The position numbers were made by a program, and so were the translations under genes. This document shows positions 26,854-33,201 of a stretch of 64,000 bases of DNA, one piece after another; within the stretch, counting starts at the first letter, position 1; every line of letters begins with the position of its first letter. This DNA is from Pelobacter sp. (lineage in GTDB: Bacteria; Desulfobacterota; Desulfuromonadia; Geobacterales; Pseudopelobacteraceae), in contig JAVBXN010000036.1 in NCBI GenBank assembly GCA_030824515.1, positions 1 to 64,000 on the forward strand, given 5' to 3'. Under the pieces are notes generated by a model. It saw only the letters and a program-made list of their open reading frames with translations. It did no database searches and was not told where the DNA came from.

Positions 26854-27099
26854 ATGTCAACACCCACCGCCGGAAACCAACAACAAGAACCCGCCGAATC
26901 TGAAAGATACGCACCCGTCAAAGAGGGGGCCGCCTTCCTGGGGGTCCCGGTCAACACCTTTTACAAAATGTGTCTTGCCCGTCTGATTCCGTCTTACAAA
27001 ATGGGGAAGCTTCGCCGCGTCAAGCTGTCAGAGGTCGCCGCCTTCGCTGAATCGCACCGGGTTGAAGCAAAACCAAGCCGTTGTGGAGGGGCGCTATGA
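26854..27099 (+). CDS. excisionase/AlpA-like small HTH protein
   Basis: 81 residues. After a polar start it shows the HTH_17 pattern APVKEGAAFLGVPVNTFYKM, then YKMGKLRRVKLSEVAAF, the winged-helix signature of excisionases and AlpA-type activators. ATG 26854 follows AGGGG. It is the first gene of the replication operon. AlpA-like proteins switch on excision and transcription in P4-like satellites and PICIs; that role is inferred here. Its stop overlaps the next start (ATGA). Confidence 0.75.
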   Translation: MSTPTAGNQQQEPAESERYAPVKEGAAFLGVPVNTFYKMCLARLIPSYKMGKLRRVKLSEVAAFAESHRVEAKPSRCGGAL

Positions 27100-27329
27100 A
27101 AATTATAAGTATTGTTTCGGCTGTTCCGGGTTGGAAATCAAAATTCACTGATGAAACTGGCAAGCCATTCTTCAGAGATGTTGCAGTTTGGGCGGTTGTT
27201 GAAGAGGAAGGTGTTACCGCAATCACCGGATTTTCTGATAGCAATTTAGAAACGAATTGGCCTGATGATGAGCAAGAGGGTTTCGACGGATGGTTGTTCA
27301 TTCCTGAAGGCGCTTGTCATGGGAAATAA
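27096..27329 (+). CDS. small hypothetical protein
   Basis: 77 residues from ATG 27096, overlapping the previous stop by four bases. It is acidic towards the end and includes VAVWAVVEEEGVTAITGFSD and GFDGWLFIPEG, suggesting a small beta-rich fold. No family is recognised. Its end overlaps the primase start at 27319, so it is translationally embedded in the operon. Confidence 0.65.
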   Translation: MKIISIVSAVPGWKSKFTDETGKPFFRDVAVWAVVEEEGVTAITGFSDSNLETNWPDDEQEGFDGWLFIPEGACHGK

Positions 27330-28170
27330 CCGAAAACAAACCATTATTGATGCCGGGATATTTCCCGCCGTCATGCGTGAACTGTTCCCAAATATGCAGC
27401 CCACCGGCAAAGATCAGGCGCTTGTCAGTTGTCCTTTTCACCAGGATGAAAGCCCGTCCCTTTCCGTCAACCTTTCCGCCGGGTTGTTTCATTGTTTCGC
27501 TTGCGGGGCAAAGGGAAACGGATTTGACTTGTTCATGAAGGTCCGGGGCTGTGATTTCAAGACAGCCCTTCACGACCTGGAAAGCCGCGCCGGGATCACC
27601 ACGGGCCGCCCGTCAACCACGTCACCAAAACCCGCCGCCGGATCCCCGGCAACCACCACCGCGCCGCCGGTCAAGCCGCGCCGGGTTGCCACCTTCTTTT
27701 ATACCGATGCCACCGGAAAGAAGCGATACGGCAAAGAACGATGGGAACCAGCCAGGGACGGGAAACGAAGCAAGGAGTTTTTCTTTTTCCATTTCGATAA
27801 AGCCGGGACCCGTCAAAAAGGTTTCAAAGGTGAACACCTTCTTTACCGGCTTCATGAGATCGTCAAGGCGGATCAGGTTTTTGTATTTGAGGGAGAAGGC
27901 AAAGCAAATTTAGCAGCTTCATGGGGGCTTGCCGCAACCTGCCTTGACACCGGGGCTGAAAGTAAATGGCGGGATTCCTACACTCCACACCTTGCCGGGA
28001 AAGATGTTGTCATAGTCCCGGATAATGACAAGGCCGGGGAAGAATATCTTCAGAAAATAGCGCGGGCGCTTCATGGCGTTGCGCGGTCCGTCCGGGTCTT
28101 GCGCTTGCCGGGCTTGATCGAAAAGCAAGACGTGATTGATTGGGCGCGCCTTCAGGAAGGGGCCGCTTAA
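27319..28170 (+). CDS. CHC2 zinc-finger/TOPRIM DNA primase
   Basis: 283 residues from ATG 27319. The CHC2-type zinc finger is clear at about residues 30-65 (VSCPFHQDESPS...LFHCFACGAKGN). The TOPRIM part follows at about 170-260 with VFVFEGEGKANLAA (the catalytic Glu) and VVIVPDNDKAGEEY (the DxD). It is shorter than chromosomal DnaG and lacks the helicase-binding C terminus, as phage and island primases do. It overlaps the next start (TAATG at 28168-28172), so primase and ATPase are made together. It would prime element replication. Confidence 0.88.
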   Translation: MGNNRKQTIIDAGIFPAVMRELFPNMQPTGKDQALVSCPFHQDESPSLSVNLSAGLFHCFACGAKGNGFDLFMKVRGCDFKTALHDLESRAGITTGRPSTTSPKPAAGSPATTTAPPVKPRRVATFFYTDATGKKRYGKERWEPARDGKRSKEFFFFHFDKAGTRQKGFKGEHLLYRLHEIVKADQVFVFEGEGKANLAASWGLAATCLDTGAESKWRDSYTPHLAGKDVVIVPDNDKAGEEYLQKIARALHGVARSVRVLRLPGLIEKQDVIDWARLQEGAA

Positions 28171-29828
28171 TGACCGCAACCGCTGCCGATGCAAAGGGGC
28201 GCTTCATGGCGCTTGTGCCGTCTGCTGTCACCTGGGAGCCGGAAGAGGCTGAAGCCGTCAAAGATGCCAGGGAAAAGCGCCGCAAGCGTGACCTTGCCCC
28301 TTCTTCTTCACCGGATGAAGCCGGGGGAAGGGGCGCTGATTTGGTCATTCCTATAATTGAGGATTGTCCGCTGTATGTTGACGACACCGGGACCGCCTTT
28401 GTCTGGATTGGGGGAAAGTTGCACCCGCTGGACACAAAGAACCGGGAGCTTGCCGAAGTCATAACGTATCAGTGCCGGGAGATCACCGGAAAATTTCCGT
28501 CAAAGGAAGCCGTCAACACCGCAATTTCCTACTTTGCAGAAAAGGCGCGCCGTGAAGGTGTACCGCTGGAACTGTTCAACCGCGTGGGGGAGCGTGACGG
28601 GCATTATTATTATGACCTGGGGAACGGGCGCGCCGTGGAGATTGGGCCGGGGTCATGGCGGATCACTACCGCGCCGGTTATGTTTCGCCGGATGAATCAC
28701 CAGCAAGCGCAACCGGACCCTTTGCCGGGCGGGGACCCGTGGCGCTTCTTTGATTTTTGCCGTTTGCCGAAAGAGCTTCACCTTTTGGCAATGGTTACAA
28801 TTTGCACTTGTTTTATTCCCCGGATCAGTCACCCCGCAATTCACGTTACCGGATCACAAGGCGCGGGCAAAAGCTTTGCTTCCCGTCTGTTGAAACAGCT
28901 TGTTGACCCGTCCGCCGTCATGCTGTCAACCATGCCGCGTAAAATTGAAGATATGCTTTTGCTGATATGGCGCTATTACGTCCCCATTTTTGACAACGTG
29001 AGCGGATTTAATGCTGAAATCGGGGACGTGTTTTGTTCGATTATTTCCGGCGGGGTTATTGAAAAACGGACCCTGCACACTGATAGCGACACAACCATAA
29101 TGAAGGCAAGCGGGGTTATTGTCTTTTCTTCCATTACCAGCTTACATGACCGCCCGGACCTGCACGAAAGAACAATCAAGCTTGAGCTTGAACGCATACC
29201 AAAGGAAGAGCGCCGAACAGAGCGCCGCCTGTGGGGGGAATTTGAAGCCGCTCTTCCGGGGATATTGGGCGGGGTCTTTGACCTGATAGCAAAGTCAATG
29301 CAGATTTTCCCGAACGTGGAACTTCAGGAGCTTCCCCGCATGGCGGATTATGCAACCTGGGGTTATGCCATTGCCGAAGCAATGGGGGGCCGTGGCGCTG
29401 GATTTATGATTGATTACACCGGCAACGCCACCCTTGCCACCGCTGATTTACTGGAACACAACACCTTCTTTTCTTCGATTGTGCAAGCAATGGAAAGGCC
29501 AGGGCCGGGCGGATTGTCCGGGACGTTCAAAGAGATTTTATGTGAGCTGTTGGAAATTGCCGCGCCGGGCGGATCAGGAGCCAGGGCGCTTGAAAAAGAT
29601 CGGTCTTTCCCTTCCTCACCCCGGAGCTTCAGGAAGCACCTGGAACGGTTGAAGGTCCCGCTTGAAGATATGGGGATTACTTACACCATTGACAACCACC
29701 GGACCAACAAAGGCCGCGCCGCTGTTGAATTCCGCAAGCGTGACCCGGAACCAAAACAGAACACCGCGCCGGATCAGGAAGCGCCGGGCCTTGATGATAT
29801 GGTTTTTGAAGAGGGGGAAATCTTTTGA
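28170..29828 (+). CDS. P-loop replicative ATPase/helicase of the element
   Basis: 552 residues from ATG 28170. A Walker A motif, VTGSQGAGKSFASRLL, lies near residue 230, a probable Walker B, YVPIFDNVSGF, near 270, and a sensor-like SGVIVFSSI near 310. The first 200 residues lack a recognised domain. The pairing with a primase and the spacing of motifs are those of superfamily 3 or DUF927-like helicases in satellites and mobile islands. It ends in an acidic tail (DDMVFEEGEIF). Probable initiator/helicase; the exact family needs a profile search. Confidence 0.75.
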   Translation: MTATAADAKGRFMALVPSAVTWEPEEAEAVKDAREKRRKRDLAPSSSPDEAGGRGADLVIPIIEDCPLYVDDTGTAFVWIGGKLHPLDTKNRELAEVITYQCREITGKFPSKEAVNTAISYFAEKARREGVPLELFNRVGERDGHYYYDLGNGRAVEIGPGSWRITTAPVMFRRMNHQQAQPDPLPGGDPWRFFDFCRLPKELHLLAMVTICTCFIPRISHPAIHVTGSQGAGKSFASRLLKQLVDPSAVMLSTMPRKIEDMLLLIWRYYVPIFDNVSGFNAEIGDVFCSIISGGVIEKRTLHTDSDTTIMKASGVIVFSSITSLHDRPDLHERTIKLELERIPKEERRTERRLWGEFEAALPGILGGVFDLIAKSMQIFPNVELQELPRMADYATWGYAIAEAMGGRGAGFMIDYTGNATLATADLLEHNTFFSSIVQAMERPGPGGLSGTFKEILCELLEIAAPGGSGARALEKDRSFPSSPRSFRKHLERLKVPLEDMGITYTIDNHRTNKGRAAVEFRKRDPEPKQNTAPDQEAPGLDDMVFEEGEIF

Positions 29829-29839
29829 AGGGAATTGAG

Positions 29840-30019
29840 ATGAAGAAATTATTTGTCACCGCACATATGAAAGACCGCCACTGTCCATTAACCCGGAAAA
29901 GATGCCTTGCCGGAAATTGCGCCCTGTGGAGTGATGAAGGCTTTCGGCGGATATACAGCCGGGAATATCGGGGTTGTTTTGCTGTCGGCTATTGCACCTT
30001 GACCAGGGGCCGGAAATGA
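29840..30019 (+). CDS. 59-residue cysteine-rich protein
   Basis: Start ATG 29840, eleven bases after the ATPase stop and preceded by GAAGGGAATTGAG. It has five cysteines (CPLTRKRC, GNCALW, RGCFAVGYC), compatible with a small zinc-binding knuckle. It overlaps the next gene by ATGA. No family is recognised. Confidence 0.6.
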   Translation: MKKLFVTAHMKDRHCPLTRKRCLAGNCALWSDEGFRRIYSREYRGCFAVGYCTLTRGRK

Positions 30020-30417
30020 AGGTTGAATTCGTCAAAGACTTTGAAGCCCGGACCACCGCCGGGAACCGGACCGTTATCGCCGGGACGGTCATTGACCTGG
30101 GGGAAGAGAAGGCAGGCAAGCTGATTGCCGCCGGGGTTGCAAGGGCTGTTGACCTTATCCCTTCATTTAACCCGGATGCCTTGCCGTATATCGACAACCG
30201 GGGCCGCCTTGTCATTCCCTTTGATTGTCCGCCGCGTTACAGATATTGGGCGGGCGGTCAATCGGTCCGGGACACCTTGAAGGAAATCTTTGAAGAGCGC
30301 GCCGCGTGTTTGCCGCGTGATGATTCGATGACCAGGGAACAGGCCGAAGAGGAAGCCGCCCGGATCATGTCAAAGTATTCCGGGGATTATCATAAAGAGA
30401 AGGAACCACAAAAATGA
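30016..30417 (+). CDS. hypothetical protein with small N-terminal beta domain
   Basis: 133 residues from ATG 30016. The N terminus (about 1-50) has the look of a small SH3-like fold used in phage genes (FEARTTAGNRTVIAGTVIDL). A middle segment, FDCPPRYRYWAGGQSVRDTL, and a helical charged end follow. It overlaps both neighbours by four bases. Function unknown. Confidence 0.65.
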   Translation: MKVEFVKDFEARTTAGNRTVIAGTVIDLGEEKAGKLIAAGVARAVDLIPSFNPDALPYIDNRGRLVIPFDCPPRYRYWAGGQSVRDTLKEIFEERAACLPRDDSMTREQAEEEAARIMSKYSGDYHKEKEPQK

Positions 30418-30584
30418 ATTATGCCATTGAACAGGCGCGCCGAAGATGGGCCGCCATGACACCCGCTCAACGTCAAAGGGAGATTGAAAAATATGAAGCG
30501 TGGCTTGAAGTTTGGGAGTTTCGGCAAGCAATGAGACAAATTGAGGAAAGGAGAAAGAGAGATGAAAGGGACCGAAGCAAATAG
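30414..30584 (+). CDS. 56-residue charged helical protein
   Basis: A short frame starting at ATG 30414, which overlaps the previous stop (ATGA), and ending at TAG 30582-30584 inside the next gene. The product is almost entirely Arg/Glu-rich helix (AIEQARRRWAAMTPAQ, RQIEERRKRDERDR). Overlaps at both ends support a real gene in a compact operon. No family is recognised. Confidence 0.6.
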   Translation: MNYAIEQARRRWAAMTPAQRQREIEKYEAWLEVWEFRQAMRQIEERRKRDERDRSK

Positions 30585-31179
30585 GACTATGGGAATGATG
30601 AAAAACAGCACACCGGAACGCTTCAGGAGCCGCAAGGAGGCGCTTCTGTGGTTACAGAGCCGGGGACAGATCAGCCAGGGCAAGTTTTATACTGATTGCA
30701 CCGCCGGGCATTTAACCATTTACCCGGACAAAAGCCTGTCAAAGTTTCAGGTTGCCGAGTATGCAGAAAAGGTTTTCGGGTTTGCCCGGCAAGAACCACC
30801 ACGAAAGGCGGTCCAAAAGATAAACAGGCGCGCCCTGCCACTGTCTGCCGGGCTTTTAGGAAGCGGGCAAGGGCTGTCTATGGACCTAAACGCGAACGGG
30901 GCTGATATAGCGGATAGCAAGAACGGAATTGACAATGTTGACGTGTCCCTGAAGTTAGACACACCGGAGCACTTCGTTGATGAACAAGAACCGGGCCGGG
31001 GAATAATCAGAATAAACGCCGTCCTGAATTTTACCTTAACAGGGGATTTGCAAAGGATGGTTGCCGGATTATTGGATATTGAAGAAGAGCGGATCAATGG
31101 GGCAATTGCCGGGGCGCTTGTTGAACTCATGGGGGAAGGGATCACGAAAGGGGGCTGTCATGTTCAAAATTCAAATTAA
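30562..31179 (+). CDS. hypothetical protein, possibly small-terminase-like DNA-binding protein
   Basis: 205 residues from ATG 30562, with AGGAG upstream. The N-terminal 70 residues (RSRKEALLWLQSRGQISQGK, then KFYTDCTAGHLTIYPDKSLS) look like a compact winged-helix DNA-binding unit of the kind that opens small terminase subunits; the last 80 residues are acidic and helical. Small terminases recognise packaging sites, and satellites such as SaPIs and PICIs carry their own to redirect helper packaging. The match is by impression only and needs a profile or structure search. It overlaps the tail gene by 20 bases. Confidence 0.45.
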   Translation: MKGTEANRTMGMMKNSTPERFRSRKEALLWLQSRGQISQGKFYTDCTAGHLTIYPDKSLSKFQVAEYAEKVFGFARQEPPRKAVQKINRRALPLSAGLLGSGQGLSMDLNANGADIADSKNGIDNVDVSLKLDTPEHFVDEQEPGRGIIRINAVLNFTLTGDLQRMVAGLLDIEEERINGAIAGALVELMGEGITKGGCHVQNSN

Positions 31180-31804
31180 GGTTGACGAAGACCTGAAGCG
31201 CCTTCTTGACCCTGCCACCATACAGAAGGCAACTGCAAGCGCCTTGAACAAGGTCATGAATCAGGCAAAGGCTGCCGCCGTCAACGCCGTCACGGATCGT
31301 TGGAATATTAAGAAGAGCGACCTAACAACAACCGGAACCGGAAAAGCCCGGTTGAAGATCACGCGGGCAACGTGGGAAAGCCAGGTCGCCACCCTGAATA
31401 TATCAGGCCGCCCGCTGTCCCTGTCACTCTTTGCACCGCGTCAAGTCATAGGGGCAACCGTACGTTCACGCCTGGGAAACGCAATCAAGACGGGCAAGGT
31501 CACGGGCCGGATGAAGAAGGCCGGACCTATCCCGCAAGGTGTACTTGTTCAACTGTTGAAAGGTCAAACAACATACCTTCACAAGTCATTCCTTGCCAGT
31601 GTCCGGGCCGGTAATGCCGGGAACCATATAGGAGTTTTTAACCGCATGGGCAAAAGCCGCCTTCCCATATTAGAGAAGCGCCTTATTTCTGTGCCTTCTA
31701 TGTTTGCAAAGGGGAATATCATTCAGGAAGTTGAAAAGGTTGTGAATGAAAAGTTTGATGGGATATTTCGGCATGAACTGGATTATTACCTGAAGCGGGG
31801 TTGA
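31160..31804 (+). CDS. lambda gpZ-like minor tail protein (tail completion)
   Basis: 214 residues from ATG 31160, with a GGGGG-rich site. Basic, with ATIQKATASALNKVMNQAKA near the N terminus, IPQGVLVQLLKG in the middle and a ...FRHELDYYLKR end. This arrangement matches the prophage minor tail protein Z family (lambda gpZ), which finishes the tail so that it can join the head and eject DNA. It is the only recognisable virion gene in the element and the last gene of the operon. A lone tail-completion protein in an island without other structural genes is unusual. Confidence 0.7.
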   Translation: MFKIQIKVDEDLKRLLDPATIQKATASALNKVMNQAKAAAVNAVTDRWNIKKSDLTTTGTGKARLKITRATWESQVATLNISGRPLSLSLFAPRQVIGATVRSRLGNAIKTGKVTGRMKKAGPIPQGVLVQLLKGQTTYLHKSFLASVRAGNAGNHIGVFNRMGKSRLPILEKRLISVPSMFAKGNIIQEVEKVVNEKFDGIFRHELDYYLKRG

Positions 31805-31927
31805 ACCCGGCATAATGCCAAGATCATAACCGGGACCGTTCCCGCTTCATTTCGTTATGTTCCCCGCGCCCCTACACATTCAAGGAAGAGCGGTTGAAAA
31901 AGAATGTCACGCCGGGGCTAGGAAAAA

Positions 31928-31986
31928 CGCGGGTCCTTTGGGGGGTTTTCTCCATGCGGGCGGCTAAGCGCGCAGAGTGTGGGACC
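31928..31986. other. cos-like packaging-site candidate
   Basis: A GC-rich block with GGGTCCTTTGGGGGG at 31931-31945, GCGGGCGGC at 31956-31964, AAGCGCGC just after, and a GGTCC/GGACC inverted pair at its edges (31932-31936, 31982-31986). GCGGGCG-type cores are known at cohesive ends of some lambdoid phages. It lies directly after the tail gene in non-coding DNA. The identification rests on resemblance only. Confidence 0.35.
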
Positions 31987-32222
31987 ATTTAAAATCTGTG
32001 AACCAGATGAAAAAATGAGGGTTTGCATGGTTTCCATGTGTTTCACCCTGTTATTTCAACCAGAGCAAAAGTACCTGATATTTCCAAACGCCGCACAAAG
32101 TTACAAGCCGCCCGTTTGATTGTCAATCAGATGGCCGGGTTTATTCAGGCTAAATTTCAGTATGTTGCGTTATTGTGTCATGTTGATTGTCATGTAAAAG
32201 ATCAGGACAAAATCAGGAAGCA

Positions 32223-32255
32223 AAAAACCCCTTCCATGACCTGAAAGGGGTTTTT
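32223..32255. terminator. bidirectional hairpin terminator
   Basis: AAAAACCCCTT (32223-32233) pairs with AAGGGGTTTTT (32245-32255) around an 11-base loop, with T runs for both strands. It can end the plus-strand operon and the minus-strand regulator transcript. Confidence 0.75.
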
Positions 32256-32286
32256 GATTACCGGGCCAGGATCACCACCGGAACCA

Positions 32287-32309
32287 GGGCCGCCCGTCAA
32301 CCACGTCAC
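32287..32309. repeat. 23-bp copy of a primase-gene segment in non-coding DNA
   Basis: Bases 32287-32309 are identical to 27603-27625 inside the primase gene. A second 20-bp identity (ATTGCCGCGCCGGGCGGATC) links 32392-32411 with the ATPase gene near 29561-29580. Both lie in the 160 bases after the terminator. Confidence 0.7.
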
Positions 32310-32417
32310 AAACGCGCCGGGCCTTTCAGTGACCATGCTCTTCTATTTTCACCGGGGAATTATGGGGGGAAAGGGGATTCTATAACAGGATTGCCGCGCC
32401 GGGCGGATCGGGCCGGG

Positions 32418-32606
32418 CTACTTCTTCACCTGGGGAGAAGGGACCGCGTGACCATGCTTTTCAAGATATTCTTCAGCCGCCGTTTCAATGACCACGTTCA
32501 AGGGTTGTTCAAGATCAAGGGCAAGATGCCGAAGCGCCTTGATGATTTCAGGCCGTAACCGCAAGCCAGATTGAACCCTGTTTATGTCACTCTTTGGGCG
32601 CGCCAT
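32418..32606 (-). CDS. ribbon-helix-helix (CopG/Arc-like) regulator
   Basis: 62 residues from ATG 32606. The pattern VQSGLRLRPEIIKALRHLALD followed by NVVIETAAEEYLEKHG is a ribbon-helix-helix dimer unit. It is the only minus-strand gene of the element and faces the 123-residue protein across an A+T-rich divergent region with inverted repeats, the normal layout of a repressor controlling a lysogeny-like switch. The ribosome site is weak. Confidence 0.7.
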   Translation of the reverse strand: MARPKSDINRVQSGLRLRPEIIKALRHLALDLEQPLNVVIETAAEEYLEKHGHAVPSPQVKK

Positions 32607-32686
32607 GCCTGGGAATATACCTTGTCCTTTTGTTTATTGTCAATTTAACAATAAGGTATAAACATATTGAAATATAATAAATACAA

Positions 32687-32712
32687 TGGTAATAATTATA
32701 TAAATGTTACCA
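32687..32712. promoter_or_regulatory. operator-like inverted repeat in the divergent switch region
   Basis: TGGTAA (32687-32692) and TTACCA (32707-32712) are an inverted pair 14 bases apart in very A+T-rich DNA, with -10-like TATAAT at 32673-32678 nearby. A second small inverted repeat (ATTGT/ACAAT) lies near 32636-32652. This is the likely control region between the ribbon-helix-helix gene and the plus-strand gene. Confidence 0.5.
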
Positions 32713-32731
32713 AAAACAAAAGGGGGCCACA

Positions 32732-33103
32732 ATGCCAGGTATTGAAAGAGTGACGGAAGCGGGTAAAGGCAATCTATTTCACGTTATACACTATGGCGGA
32801 ATTGAATATACAACCACCGCTGAAGCCGCCGCCCGGAAGATTATTGACGAAATTGAACCTTTACTTGATGACGTGTCAGCCGGGCTTCAGTTTTTGGCCG
32901 GGTCCCTGGAACGGGCGGCAAATGAAGAACGGGGAGGACTTAGGCAATGGCAAGTAATGGGGATTTTGGGACTTATCAGGGGGATTCAAGGACGCGCCGC
33001 CGGGGTTGAACTTGATTTACGGGCTGCAATTGACGTTTTGAGGGCCTTTGGAAAATCAGAACGTCACAAAGAAAGTCACGGTCAAAGTCACGCTGTTTTA
33101 TAA
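32732..33103 (+). CDS. hypothetical element protein
   Basis: 123 residues from ATG 32732, with an AGGGGG site. A short beta start (FHVIHYGGIEYTTT) precedes three helices and a charged tail (KSERHKESHGQSH). The tail codons coincide with the first GTCAC repeats of the iteron-like array. No family is recognised. It lies upstream of the integrase and across from the ribbon-helix-helix gene. Confidence 0.6.
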   Translation: MPGIERVTEAGKGNLFHVIHYGGIEYTTTAEAAARKIIDEIEPLLDDVSAGLQFLAGSLERAANEERGGLRQWQVMGILGLIRGIQGRAAGVELDLRAAIDVLRAFGKSERHKESHGQSHAVL

Positions 33104-33141
33104 ATTAAATCGGGCTGTTGTGACCTTGTGACCGAAGTGAC
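33063..33141. promoter_or_regulatory. six GTCAC/GTGAC repeats, iteron-like array before the integrase
   Basis: GTCAC starts at 33063, 33075 and 33087, exactly 12 bases apart; inverted GTGAC starts at 33120, 33128 and 33137. Three copies point one way and three the other around an A+T-rich centre (TTTTATAAATTAAAT). The array overlaps the end of the preceding gene and lies 60 bases before the integrase start. Either a replication origin (iterons around an A+T-rich core) or the operator region of the integrase gene. Confidence 0.65.
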
Positions 33142-33201
33142 CATTATTCACGCTTATATTTATTGCTTTTATGTTTGCACATGCTGAAAGGAGCCGAAAC
33201 C

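Larger units (their letters stand above)
31805..32417. other. 613-base non-coding stretch of the element
   Basis: Between the tail gene and the ribbon-helix-helix gene. It contains a cos-like GC-rich block, a strong bidirectional hairpin terminator, and a segment (32260-32417) with 20-23 base identities to the primase and ATPase genes. No coding frame has a convincing start. Confidence 0.55.

Noticed and set aside
31856-31966. 36-residue frame across the cos-like block
   Set aside because: No ribosome site and no conserved features.
32023-32244. 73-residue frame in the element's non-coding stretch
   Set aside because: Starts at TTG without a ribosome site, has no domain, and runs into the terminator hairpin.
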